Part shown: one piece after another, positions 22,711 through 36,081 of the stretch
How the letters are laid out: every line of letters begins with the position of its first letter
How positions within the stretch are numbered: position 1 is the first letter of the stretch
NCBI GenBank assembly: GCA_016617855.1
Contig: JAECUM010000804.1
Span: 1 to 64,000, forward strand
Source: Megalonaias nervosa
Lineage: Eukaryota > Mollusca > Bivalvia > Unionida > Unionidae
Direction: 5' to 3'
Length of the DNA stretch: 64,000 bases
Notes under the pieces: generated by a model
The model's database searches: none
The model's input: only the letters and a program-made list of their open reading frames with translations
What the model was told of the DNA's origin: nothing
Made by a program: the position numbers and the translations under genes

Positions 22711-23059
22711 TAGAGTTCTGGTTCTCTTGCCCATTCCACAAAATCAAATCCTATTTAGGCCGAGTATTATGGTCCGTACACAGTTGAAAAGAGAGTAAAT
22801 GATTTAAATTACATCATAAATGCACATGGGAGGCGAAATCAAAAACAACTTTGCCACATAAACATGTTAAAGAAGTATATTGAGAGAGATAGCCAGGTAA
22901 ATCATGCAATTAATTCAGTTGTACCTGTCCCACTCACTGAGGATTTAAGTGAAGGCATTCAATCGGTTCACTATTGATTTTGGAAAACAAATCTTTGGAA
23001 TTCAGAAATTATGAAAAATCTGGACCATAAACGTTCACATTTGCAACAACAAGAAAGGG

Positions 23060-24403
23060 ATGAACTTAAACAGTTATTATTTGAATATGAGCACTTATTT
23101 CCAGATGTTCCAATGAGAACAAAATTTATCATGACGTTGAAATTGTAAATTCCAAACCTGTGAAACATCACCCATACAGTATGAACCCAATCAAACAGGA
23201 ATACTTAAAAAAAGAAATTCAGTATTTGCTGGAAAATAGAGTCTAATAAAAGTGATTGGAGTTCACCATGTATACGTGTTCCGAAACCAGATAAAATTTT
23301 CCGCATGTGCACTGATTATAGAAAAGTGAACAGTGCGACTAAAACAGATTCATTTCCATTACCAAGAATCGATGACTGCATTGATAAAATTGTAAGTGCA
23401 AAATATGTCACCAAATTTGACCTTCTGAAACGGCAAATTTCACTGACGGAAAGGGCAAAGGAAATTTCGGCATTTGTTACTCCAGATGGACTTTATCAAT
23501 ATAAAATGATGCCGTTTGGGATGATGGGTTTGCCTAGTACTTTTCAACGTTTAATGAACATGATTACACCTGTTGTAGATAATTGTGATGCTTACATCGA
23601 TGATGTCATCATCTACAACGACACCTGGAAAGAACATCTAGCCACAATTCGGGAATTCTTTGACAGACTCACTGATGCAAGTTTGACAATCAATTTATGC
23701 AAATGTGAGTTCTGCCGTGCTTGCGTAACGTTTCTAGGGCATATCGTGGGACATGGACAAGTTAAACCTATAGATGCTAAGGTTAAGGCTGTCTCTGAAT
23801 TCCCTGTGCCTGTCAGTAAAAAGAAACTAATGCGCTTTTTAGGCATGGCTGGATACTATCGAAAATTTTGTTCCAATTTTTCTAATACTGCTGAACCCCT
23901 GACAAATTTATTGAGCAAAAAAAAAAACAACAACAAGTTTCTTTGGACTGAAAAATGTCAGGAGGCTTTTGAGAAGTTAAAGGTCATACTTAAGAGTGCA
24001 CCAGTTCTTACAGCTCCAAGTTTCAGTCAGTCATTGAAAATGTCTGTTGATGCAAGTGATGTTGGGGTTGAAGCAGTATTGATTAAAGAAGATAGAAATG
24101 GCGTTGATCATCCAGTGTGTTATTTTTCTAAGAAATTTAAAAAGCACCAATGAAATTATTCCACAATCGAGAAGAAATGTTTGGCTTTAATATTGTCATT
24201 ACAGCATTTTGATATTTACATTAGTTCGGCTCCTTCTCCGATTGTTGTTTAGTGATCACAACCCCCTTAATTTCATCGACAGGATGAAAAACAAAAATCA
24301 AAGATTATTAAGGTGGAGTCTGTTGTTACAGGAATATAATATTGACATCAGGCACATCAAAGGAAAAGACAATTTAATAGCAGATGCACTTTCCCGTGTA
24401 TAG
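23060..24403 (+). pseudogene. Reverse transcriptase and RNase H of the Gmr1-like element
   Basis: The RT palm is well preserved from 23305: CTDYRKVNSATKTDSFPLP, KFDLLK, MPFGMMGLPSTFQRLMN, and the catalytic AYIDDVIIY at about 23590-23617. FLGHIVGHGQV and FLGMAGYYRKF follow. RNase H-like sequence continues (VDASDVGVEAVL) to a stop near 24153. Then the segment SDHNPL, LQEYNIDIRHIKGKDNLIA ends at 24403. The connection from integrase is broken by stops between 22710 and 23305. Confidence 0.8.
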
Positions 24404-24540
24404 AAATATTATTTCACGTACACTTTGTATAATTCATAAGAGTTCTTCTTATGTAATTTTTTTAACCTCATGTATAATTAACATATAATAAAAAAGAAAG
24501 CTTTATTATATAAATCTTACTTTGTCTTTATGGGAGGAAG

Positions 24541-25447
24541 TGTTATGCATATATGCATATGCAATTTAATTACTTATTTGTTACTTTTAAACTTTTATAT
24601 TTTTATTTTATTCCATTACATGTTAATGTAATGATAATTTTGACCACTGGATTTGATTTTTTTTTTATTGAAATTTAATTCAGTTCTGTTTGACTGATAA
24701 ACATGCCAGTAGTTTGAAACATTGTGTCTTTTGGTGACCTAGATTCAGTACCAGTATAAGTTCTGAAGTAACAACTTTTTTTAATTCATTTCCAGTGTGG
24801 GAACCGTTGGTTTTTTAGCTTAGGCTATACTAGAGTACGTAATAATTGTCATGTAATGTTTTTTTTTTACGTTGTTCGCTAGAAGGTGGTCACATGACCT
24901 ATACGGGTATCTATTTTACGTCTTAATTTACTGTTTAGTCATTTTCTTGAGAAGAAATAACTAGTTGTGTGTTAAACCTTTGAAGCTCAAAGGTGTTTTG
25001 TTGTGACCAGTTTGAGTTAAATTTTTATTTTTCGGATTTAGTAATTCATTTCTCTGGAAAACATACACATAAGTGCTCTTTATAGAATTCTTGGACAAAA
25101 ACATTTATTGGAAGTTATTCGGAATTCAAAAACTGGAATATTATTCTTTTTGTAATTCAACAAGGAACTGTTGACACATCAGGACAAAAACAGATTATCA
25201 AAGACGTCATCGTCTTCCATCTTGGAACTTATCGGGATTCTAACTGTGATTCACTTAGAACATTTCATTGATAGGACTTATATTGTTTAATTCCTGGATT
25301 AATTTTTGGATTAGATTCGTAAACCGTGTCCTTTGTCTCATTTTTATCTTGTTTTTTTCTAGGGAAATAAATTATTTGTTAAATTTTACAATGCTCGTTG
25401 GCTTCACCTTTTTCTTGTTACTTTTGTTTGAGCCTAGACACTTAACA
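24541..25447 (+). repeat. 3' LTR
   Basis: It starts TGTTATGCATA directly after the GGGAGGAAG polypurine tract and ends ACTTAACA. It shares almost the whole length of the 5' LTR. Confidence 0.9.
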
Positions 25448-26919
<1,472 letters not shown>

Positions 26920-28047
26920 GTACAGGATATTGCATGTATACTTCAAACGTTTTACCATTCCAAATATATTACTGTTTTTTATGTATGTTTCTTTACACAG
27001 AAAAGTGAAAATACATGGAGAAAAGCAAATTATTATCCTTACAATACCACATAAATATTCAAAACTGGATTATTTCATTTCCAACTGAAATTTTATAGCT
27101 ACAGTAAACTAATAGGATACCTGGAAAGAAATGGAATTTCAATGTAGTAAATTAGGAATATTTTCGTTGCAAAGACTTCATTTTCAGATATTCAAAATCA
27201 TAGGTTACCAGAACATCGAAGATAAATGGTACTTTTCTCTGGGTGGAGGTAAAGAAAAGATGGAAAGCAATGTAAAGTGCAGGTACAATGTAAAAGAATA
27301 TGGACTGGGTTACCATGATTTATACACATCGAAAGTCTTTTGATATCAGTCTGACCCGATCCAACACCCGTTGAAACACATATCTCTCACAGACTTAATT
27401 GTAATATACAGCGACTTAATTCTCAAAAAAAATAGCCTTCCTATTATATAAACAGTTGGTGTTGAGTAAGTGAGCAGACCTATATTTCTTTCCTGTGTAA
27501 GCACTGTCTGGTTGTTGCCTCATTATATCTTTTATTCCTTAACAATGTGACATTTGTTTGTATGATCACATGACAGTGTCACTTGAACTTTGTAAATGTG
27601 CAAGTAATGATCCGTGTAGATTAGTCGATGCCATGATGCAGATATATATCTTATCTAATGATCTTGTTCTATGTTTTCTACTTACCAACAAAACTGGGTA
27701 CCTTTGTGTTATGCCGGGGTAAAGGTATATATTACTATAGCAAGAAATAATCACTGACAGACACAACACCTGGACCATTATATTACACAAATGTGTTAAG
27801 AAGTATCATCAGCTGTTCCACCAGAGTAAGTTTAATGAAAATGGAGCCGGTCATAATTTCACATGTAATAGAAAGCTGTAGATAAACTATGACAAATGAA
27901 GGAAACCAGTTGCACAATAAGACTGGAAACACATTATCTATTTGTATTATCCATAAGGTTTAGATTTTATGGTAATATATATGTTTACATAATAGATTCA
28001 TTTCTGGAAATCTTTTGGTAGAATATGGTCTTTAACTTGTACGATAT
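26920..28047. repeat. Tandem segmental duplication, unit 1
   Basis: This unit of about 1.13 kb is repeated directly downstream (28048 onward). Shared landmarks include GGATTATTTCATTTCCAACT, GGAAAGAAATGGAATTTCAA and GTAAAGTGCAGGTACAATG. A third, more diverged copy occurs at 14697-15480. The unit ends near the position of the terminal exon, but the exon itself is missing here. Confidence 0.65.
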
Positions 28048-29391
28048 GTTGCAAGTATCCTAAAAAAAATTACCATTCTAAATACAATATTGTTTCTTAT
28101 GTATAGACTATATTCCTCTAGATATAAAACGAAATTAGATGGAGGAATTATTATTCTTACAATACCGAATTCCCTACAACAGAAATATCTGAAACAGGAT
28201 TATTTCATTTCCAACTGAAATTATAGCCGAAGTAATTTTTAAAATACCTGGAAAGAAATGGAATTTCAAAGTAGTATAGTAGCAGGATTTTCGCTTCGTA
28301 AGATTTGCCTTTCAAATATTCAAAACCATAGGTTACCTAAAAATGAAAGATTGTACTTTTCTCCGGGCGGGGTTAAACAATATGGATAGCAATGTAAAGT
28401 GCAGGTACAATGTTGTTGTTGTTGTTGTGGGGTTTAATGCCATTTTTCAGCACACGATAGGCTATACATGGCGGCCAGTATTAATGGTGGAGGAAGAAAC
28501 CGGGAAATCCACGGAAAGAACCACCGACCCACGAGAAGCTACTGGTAAGCTTTCTCACATATCCACATTCGCCGAATCTTAGACTCGAACCCAAGCATAG
28601 GTGAGATGGCAGTGATCCGTAACGTAGAGCGCTTTAGACCACTCGGCGCCCCCGCAGGTACAATGTAAAAGAATATGGACTAACCCTACCATCATTCATA
28701 TGCGTCGAAAGTCTTTTGATATCAGTTTGACCCGATCCAACACCCATGTAGAAACATCTCTCACAGACTTAACTGTAATATACAGCGACTAAAATGTCAA
28801 TAATTAACGTTCTTATCATAGAAAAAGTTGGTGTTGAATAAGTGAGCAGAACTCTACTTCTTTCCCAGACACTTCCTGATATGTAAGCACTGTTTGGTTG
28901 TTGTTTCATTATGTCGTTTATTCCTTGACAATGTGACATTTGTTTATGCATATATCGTTTGTGTTGATCACATAACAGTCTTACTTGAACTTCATAAAAG
29001 AGCAAGCATCCGTGTAGATTAGTCAAGACCTCGATGCAGGTATATATCTAATGTAATGACCTTGTTCTGTGTTTTCTGGTTACCAACATAAGTGGGCACC
29101 TGTGTATTCTGGCGGGAGTAAAGGAATATATTACTTTAATAAGAAATAATCACTTACAGATACAACAATTTGAACATTATGTTACACAAATGTGTTACAT
29201 AGGATTAGCAGCTGTTCCACCTGAGTAAGTTTTATGAAAATGGAACCGTTATATTCTCACATGTAGTAGAAGATGTAGATGACAAATGAAAGAAAACTGT
29301 TGTATAAGAAGACTGGAAACACAACAGCCATGTATATTATCCATAAGGTTTAGATTTTATTTTAATATCTCTGTTTACATAATAGATTCAT
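28048..29391. repeat. Tandem segmental duplication, unit 2, interrupted by a SINE
   Basis: It corresponds to unit 1 but is longer by the SINE at 28413-28653. It runs into the terminal exon of the four-cysteine gene copy 2. Confidence 0.65.
28413..28653 (-). mobile_element. tRNA-derived SINE with 12-bp target duplication
   Basis: Read on the minus strand, it begins GGGGGCGCCGAGTGGTCTAAAGC (split: A box TGGTCTAAAGC), then B box GGGTTCGAGTC, and ends in a short (AAC)n tail. It is flanked by GCAGGTACAATG at 28401-28412 and 28654-28665. The unduplicated site is seen in the sister unit at about 27283-27294, which proves the insertion followed the tandem duplication. Confidence 0.85.
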
Positions 29392-29513
29392 TTATGGAAA
29401 GGTTTTGGATTTGGTACTTGGTCTGTGGTAAGCTGTAACACGGTACTCTGGATGGGAGCCGCAGTATTTCCAATAGTATTCAGCTCGTTGAAGGCAGGAA
29501 AAACTCAGGTCAT
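29392..29513 (-). CDS. Terminal exon of small four-cysteine protein, copy 2
   Basis: A strong acceptor (CAATTTTTGTTCCTAG on the minus strand) precedes a 122-nt phase-1 exon ending TAA at 29392-29394. It encodes DLSFSCLQRAEYYWKYCG, then SHPEYRVTAYHRPSTKSK. It joins in frame to the exon at 30529-30642. The frame is intact and the differences from copy 1 are mostly conservative. It is an unrecognised protein with a probable disulfide-stabilised domain; the position of any signal peptide exon is unknown. Confidence 0.65.
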
Positions 29514-30528
29514 CTAGGAACAAAAATTGAAAAGCAATTACTTCGAGATAATTTTCTTTCCTTCTTTATATCTTCCAAGTCATACATCATAATTACTGGA
29601 AGTTATAACAGATAACGGTGTCAAAGAAGGAAACAGCTTTTGTTCAGGTCTGAATATAATTTAAGAGACCTAACACATTTTCTGACGGAAATGAATGATG
29701 ATTTTTATACGCAAGTAATGAGGCGAGTTTTTGTCAAACAGGGGCTTTCATTACATAAAGAATGTACAGAAGAATGCTAACTACTGACAAATACGAAAAT
29801 AATTAAAAAATATCAACATGCATGGCAAATATAACTAGAATTTATTTGTCTTAAAATTTTTAAAAGAAACAAAAATTTTATACAATTGTGCACTATCCAA
29901 GTAAAATAGTACTAGAAAGATGAAAAGGTTGTAAACCGTCATCTGCTCAGCAGTAGATGAATTACGATTCACATTTGTTTTCATTATGTCTAGTTTACGC
30001 ATTGTCCTTCATACATTACAATATATTTTACGAAAGCTTGGTCACTTTGGCTTGAATTTGTTATCCATTTCAGGCTGATCTTCAAAAACAGAAACAATTA
30101 TTCTAGCTATTTCATGGATGTTTTGTGAAAATGTTTCCAAAATCGAATCAAAACAAAAACTTTTTGAGGACCTCCTGTCTAAAATAAAATTTTGAACATA
30201 TTTTTCCTTGGATAATAAGATGTAAATCAATGGATATTTTAATAGAATAACGCATTCCTTACGAATGTGTATCTGTGAGTGTATGTGTGTGTTTTCGTTT
30301 TTTATGTGTACCTGTTTCACATGTAAAAATTTAACGTGCCGCTGTCCTTGATCCGCTGTTGAGATAGCGTTATCAGTCATTACTAGTTTTCAAGCTTGCT
30401 GCTAGGACAATGCTTTACTGTAAGACTGTGCAATTGTTGCCGAACTTTCGAGTGATTGATGTATGAATTTTCCAAATCTGAATATACATTGAAACTTAAA
30501 AATTAGAAACAAATGTAAGAAGCTATAC
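29514..30528. other. Probable intron of copy 2
   Basis: This is bounded by GT (donor GTATAG) and AG (acceptor CCTAG) on the minus strand. The content is AT-rich. A 112-residue minus-strand open frame at 30042-30380 has no recognisable domain and I do not call it. Confidence 0.5.
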
Positions 30529-30642
30529 CGGTATGTATATTAGCTGCTCCCCATGCATCATAGAACATCGACTTGACACTTGTATGTGCTGGACACTTGG
30601 GAACATGGATCCAACATCCGCCACCAGCTGTTCTGGTTCTAC
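30529..30642 (-). CDS. Internal exon of small four-cysteine protein, copy 2
   Basis: An acceptor (CTTTTTCAG) precedes a 114-nt exon, phase 1 at both ends, with donor G/GTATAG. It encodes TAGGGCWIHVPKCPAHTS, then FYDAWGAANIHT. Joining to 29513 completes a GAT codon. The pattern C-x6-C-PAH...D-x-W...CL-x-RA...W-x2-CG recurs at 38760-39018. Upstream exons (start codon, probable signal peptide) are not identified. Confidence 0.65.
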
Positions 30643-31323
30643 CTGAAAAAGGAGTTCAGATATTATTTTTAAGACTGACTAATCTTACACGGTGACATTA
30701 ACCTTAAACAATTAATGATTCTTTAATTCTTCAAGACCCATGTCCGTTATGATACCGTTTTGTTGCCGAGAATGTAAGATGGTCCCCAATGTTGGACACT
30801 GAACGTGTACACTTTTACAAGGAACTTAATTCTTTCTGGACATTGCTACATTGCAAATTGTCAAACAAGATTAATACATTTTATGATATTTTCCCCTACG
30901 TTTCCCTGATACATGGAAATTAAAGGTATAGTGACATGAGAATAATGTAACAATGCTACACATAGTCTTTTACCAGTCATTATTTCTGTCCTGTATGTTG
31001 AGTTTATTTTAGTATCTCGACCAAAATAATACCAACGACAGTTTATCACTTCAAGCCCACCCTAAATAAAAAATATATATTAAAGCATTGAATAAATAAA
31101 TTTTTTGGTACTGGCAATACAAATTACTGCCACAGTCTATATTTACGTGTGCCAATTTTCTTTTAAATATATGGACCAAAATAAGATAAAAGTTTGACTT
31201 TTCATTAAACAATTCCCCAAGAACCTAATCCGCCTGACAGACACACAATAAACTAGTCCACCTGATACTTACCTAATATACGTATCTTACATCTAACACC
31301 CCGTTATATATGCAGATTATCAC

Positions 31324-31413
<90 letters not shown>

Positions 31414-31483
31414 CATATATATATATATATATATATAAACTTAATTTCTTGGATTATTTTTAGATTTGATTCGTAAAACCGTA
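30643..31483. other. Non-coding stretch with TA microsatellite and LTR fragment
   Basis: A possible exon end with donor TTAG/GTAAGTATC (minus strand) lies near 31270. A TA tract covers about 31328-31434. 31436-31483 is a short plus-oriented piece of the LTR family (GGATTATTTTTAGATTTGAT-type), directly abutting the minus-oriented LTR that follows. Confidence 0.45.
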
Positions 31484-32378
31484 TGTTACGAGTCTAGGCT
31501 CTTACAAAAAGTAACAGAAAAAAATGAAGACAACAAACCTTGTAAAATTTTACAAGTAATTTATTTTCCTAGACTACCATGTGATTAATTAGAAAAAGGA
31601 ACTCAAATAATAATCCAAGAATTAAAAAATGGAAGTCCTATTATTAAAAAGTCCTGAATGAATTTGAGTTCGAGTCTCGATGAAATCCAAAATGGAGGGT
31701 GATGACGTTTGTTGTAACCTGCGTAGTGCTGTTGTGTCAACAGTTCTTTGTTGAATCACAGAAAATATTAATCCAGTTTTGAATTCCGTATAAATTTCAG
31801 TGAATGTCTTCGTCCAAGAATTTTCGTAAGAGCACTTATGTATTTCCACGGAAAAGAATCAATTCAATTCCATAAAATAAAATTTCAACTCAAACTGGTC
31901 ACAACATAATGTAACTTGACATCTCAAGTGTTTTAAGCCCAACTGAACAATCTCTATAAAGACAAAAGTTATACACAAGTTTAAGACGCAGAACAGATGC
32001 CCGAATGTGGGTCAATCCTCTAGAAAAAGATTCCTGGATGTGGGTCAATCTTCTAGAAAATTTAGAAGTTTGTAACAACTAATACATACTATTTGTCACG
32101 TAATCCAGGTATGGCCTTGATTCCACTTAATGAATCTTATTCTGAGGAAGAATAAAAAAAAATAAAACGAGTTCTTTACCAAAACTATCACTGGTTCTGA
32201 ATCAAGGTCAGAAACTAGATACAATGTTTCTATTATTATAACAGTCAGGTCAAACAGAACTGAACTGAATTTTTGGACAATGTCAAATCCATTAAACAAA
32301 GTTACATTACAATAGCATGTAATGGAATTAAAAAATTTAAAACTAACAAACAAATTATTAAATTAAACATACATAACT
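31484..32378 (-). mobile_element. Solo LTR, inverted, same family
   Basis: On the minus strand it ends GAGCCTAGACTCGTAACA, and contains CTAGGAAAATAAATTACTTG and ATGGATTTGACATTGTCC-type sequence matching the 3' LTR. The minus-strand start near 32378 is AGTTATGTATG, eroded relative to TGTTATG. I find no matching target duplication. Confidence 0.65.
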
Positions 32379-32696
<318 letters not shown>

Positions 32697-32707
32697 CAAG
32701 ACAAACA
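32697..32707 (+). repeat. Left target-site duplication of the LINE (CAAGACAAACA)
   Basis: The identical 11 bp occurs at 36071-36081, immediately outside the inverted 5' segment. Confidence 0.85.
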
Positions 32708-33778
32708 TCATCACCATCATCATCATCATGATCATCATCATTATCATCATCAATCCCTTAACCCAAGAGGTCATTGGGGCAAAACATTTGATTTTACAAC
32801 CAATTCTCTCCATCTTTCCCTGCTCTCTACTGCTCTTTGGGAATCTCCAAATCTCATGCCTGTCCACTCCTTAATGTTGTCTTCCCACCTTTTTTTATGT
32901 CTGCCTCTTCTTCTGCACCCTCGCACTGTGCCTTGCAAGATTGTTTTTGCCAGTCCAGTTGATATTAAGACAAGACCTTACGACTTCAGTTTGCGTTTTT
33001 TTACAGTGGTCTAGATGTCTTCGTAGAATCCGATGGCTCGTTGGATCCTGTTGTGGACTTCTTTGTTGGTTTCATGGTCAATGTATGAGACGCCCAAGAT
33101 CTTATGGTAGCATCTCATTTCGAAGGTTTGAATCCTTCTTTGTAGATCTGATGTGAGCGTCCATGTTTCACAAGCATACAGAAAGATGGATATGACAATC
33201 GAGCGCATCAGCCTTATTTTGGAACCTAAAGCAATGATGGTATCTTTCCATATTGGTCTCATCCTTGTTATTGCTGCTGTTGTCTGGGCAATCCTGCAAA
33301 GTAGTTCTGGTTTGGAGCCCTCATCTGTGATAATTGATCCCAAGTACTTGAAGCCTGTGACTCTCTCCAGCTTCTGTCCACTGACATTTATTTCTGTACT
33401 GATGCCATTAGTTTTGTTTGTCATCAATTCGGTTTTCTTGGCGCTAATCTCCATACCGTATGCTGTGGAGGTTGTGTCGAGGCGCTCAACCAAGTCAGCC
33501 AGTTCTTTATCATCTCCTGCTAAACCATCAATATCATCTGCGAAGTGAAGGTTGGTGATTGTTATTCCTCCGATGCTGACAGTACCCTTGTGGTCATGCA
33601 AGGCATCCTCCATGTTCCTTTCCAGGAAAATGTTGAAGAGTGTAGGGGGACAGTATACATTTCTATCTGACTCCAACTGTTGTTCGAAACAAATCTCCTC
33701 TGCTGCCATTGATGAGAACAACACTGGTGGCTTTGTCAAAGAGGTGCTCAACAACCTGCACCAGATTTGAACTGTTTG
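32708..33778 (-). mobile_element. RTE-like LINE, 3' segment (reverse transcriptase C-terminal part and tail)
   Basis: The minus strand carries the RT from SSNLVQVVEHLFDKATS through PPTLFNIFLERNMEDALHD, the catalytic FADDIDGL (about 33530-33555) and the connection region KYLGSIITDEGSKPE, then SIVISIFLYACETWTL. The end of the element has the GGGATTGATGATGATGA-type trinucleotide tail (32708-32755), as in RTE elements. One frameshift near 33660 and several later ones disrupt it. It forms the non-inverted part of a twin-primed insertion with 33779-36070. Confidence 0.85.
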
Positions 33779-36070
33779 GGCAGTGGTACAGGTCCATTGG
33801 ATTCGTACGGGATGGAATAAGACGCTCCCGCCCCCATGAGTCTCCCAACTATGGGTAAAATAGTGTGATGATAGCACAGCATCACTGGGCGGAAGTCTTC
33901 CTAGTTGAAGACAACGGCCAGGGTGGAACAGCTCCAAAATGAGCTCAACGACCATGTGCTCAGAGCCAGGGCGTGCCACATTATATCAGAGGATTTCGGC
34001 TGTGGTCATCCAGTCTGGAAGACAACTAATAATTCTTCCATACTGGATTGGTCGCAGCCCGGGTCAACAATGACAGCGCCTTCCGCTGCACACCAGGACG
34101 GAGATGACAAATATGCTACTGATGCCCCCACTACCAAGATTCGTGGGAGAGATAACATCATCATCGGTACATGGAATGTTAGAGCACTGAGGGTTGTGGG
34201 AAAGTTGAATGAACTTACACATGAGTTCGAGAGGTACAACTGGAACATTTTTGGTCTCTGCGATGTGCGCTGGAAAAACTGGTGAAATAACAACAGATGA
34301 AGGGCATAAGCTTTACTTTAGCGGGAGAGGGGACAAACGCAATCATGGCGTTGGATTTCATGTCCACAAAGGCATTGTGAACAGTATTATGGGTAGCTGC
34401 CCAGTCTCAAGCAGGCTCATTACCATCTGCCTGAGGGCGACTCCCTTCAACATCACACGCATACAGGCCTATGCACCCACATCTAACTATGATGACAACC
34501 AACTGGAGAATTTTTATAACCAACTGCAAGATGTCATTGACAATTCACCCAAGAAGGACATTCTGTTTGTACAAGGAGACTGGAATGCAAAGGTAGGAGT
34601 TGATTCACAGACAAACTGGCAAAGGACCTGTGGACCCTTCTGCAATGCAGAAACAAATGAAGGAGGACTCAGGCTCTTGGAGTTTGTTGCCTACAACAAT
34701 CTTGTGCTAGCCAACACATTCGGCCCTCACAAAGCATGCAGAAGATAGACCTGGCACAGTCCAGATGGACAACATCACAACCAGATTGACTACATCTTGA
34801 TGAAAAAAAGATTCTGCACTGAACTGAATATCGCCAGAACACGAAGTTTTCCAGGAGCAGATATTGGCAGTGACCATGATTTCTTAATGACAATGTTTCG
34901 CCTCCACCTGAAAATGACCAAAAAGCCTAACCAACCAAGAATCAGATTTGACATTTAAAAACTAAATGATCCAAAAGTCGCAGAAGCCTTCCAAGCAATG
35001 ATAGGTGGTAAATTTGCAACTTTGATAACCCTGGACAGCCAAGACACCGACCTAGAGTCCTTAACAACCACATTCAACACAGCTGTGACTTGCACAGCTA
35101 GCGAGATCATTGGCAAATATCGTCCTGCAAAGAAACCTAGGGTCACATAAGATGTCCTTGAACTATGTGACAAAAGAAGAGAACTGAAAAAAGGGAAAAA
35201 GAGATCATGAAGGAGCTAGAAAATATAGAGATAAACAACATGATCACGTAAAGCATGAAAGAAGCAAAGGAATCCTGGATAGAAAGACAATGCTGCAAAA
35301 TCGAAGACAGTCTGAGTAGAAATGACAACAAAATGGCACATCAAGTGATGAGAGGTCTCACAACCCGTAAACAAGGGAAAACTACCACCATCCAAGACAA
35401 ATCAGGAAAATGCCTCACAGAAGATCAAGAGATCCTCAAGTGATGGACAGAATACTGCTCAGAATTGTACAATCATAAGACACAAGGAGATCAAACAGTA
35501 CTAAATTGCCCTCAGGCAGAAGAAATTGATGACAACCCCATTCTTGGTGAAGAAGTAGAAATTGTAGTCAAGTCACTAAAGAAAGGAAAGTCAGCCAGCA
35601 TTGACAACATACCAGCAGAGCTTATTCAAGCAGAAGGAGAAGAGAGGTCACAGAGATAGTCACAGTCCTAACAACAATCTGCAACAGGATGTGGCAAACA
35701 AGAGAATGGTCCACCACATGGACTCAGTCCTTGGTCATCGTGCTCCCCAAGAAAGGAAACCTACAGCTATGCCAAAACTACAGAACCGTCAGTTTGATCA
35801 GTCACCCGAGCAAAGTCACGCTGAAGATAATTCTCAACAGAGAGCAGAGAAAGCAGAAGCCTCAAGCAGAGAAAATCATTGCTGAAGAGCAGGCAGGCTT
35901 CCGAGCAGGAAAGAGCACCACAGGACAAATCTTCAGTCTCAGACTCCTTTGCGAGAAATACCCTCAGCATCAGCAGAATCTATACCACGTCTTTATAGAT
36001 TTCAAAACGGCCTTTGATAGGGTATGGCATGCAGCCTTATGGGCAACAATGAGGAAGGACAACATCAGCT
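33779..36070 (+). mobile_element. RTE-like LINE, inverted 5' segment (endonuclease and RT N-terminal part)
   Basis: The plus strand holds a 5' UTR-like part, then from ATG 34070 an APE-type endonuclease: IIIGTWNVRAL, LCDVRWKNW (Glu usually present, here Asp), FVQGDWNAKVG, QIDYILM and GSDHDFL. Then comes RT N-terminal sequence: KKGKSASIDNIPAELIQ, SLVIVLPKKGNLQLCQNYR, EEQAGFRAGKSTTGQIF and DFKTAFDRVWHAALW. Coding stops where the minus-strand segment would continue. Stops and shifts occur at about 34285, 34748, 34958 and 35440-35660. Confidence 0.85.
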
Positions 36071-36081
36071 CAAGACAAACA
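36071..36081 (+). repeat. Right target-site duplication of the LINE (CAAGACAAACA)
   Basis: It matches 32697-32707 exactly and follows the last base of the inverted LINE segment. Confidence 0.85.

Larger units (their letters stand above)
18462..25447 (+). mobile_element. Gmr1-like Ty3/Gypsy LTR retrotransposon
   Basis: Two LTRs (18462-19353 and 24541-25447) flank gag, protease, integrase, then reverse transcriptase and RNase H. Integrase lies upstream of reverse transcriptase, the order that defines Gmr1-like elements within Ty3/Gypsy. A GGGAGGAAG polypurine tract (24532-24540) abuts the 3' LTR. A TTGGGGCCTTGTCC primer-site-like sequence follows the 5' LTR. The flanks are ACCT and GCCT, an imperfect 4-bp duplication. 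All internal genes are broken. Confidence 0.85.

Noticed and set aside
30042..30380. 112-residue minus-strand frame
   Set aside because: It lies in the probable intron of the four-cysteine gene, has no recognisable motif and is not conserved in the duplicate copy.
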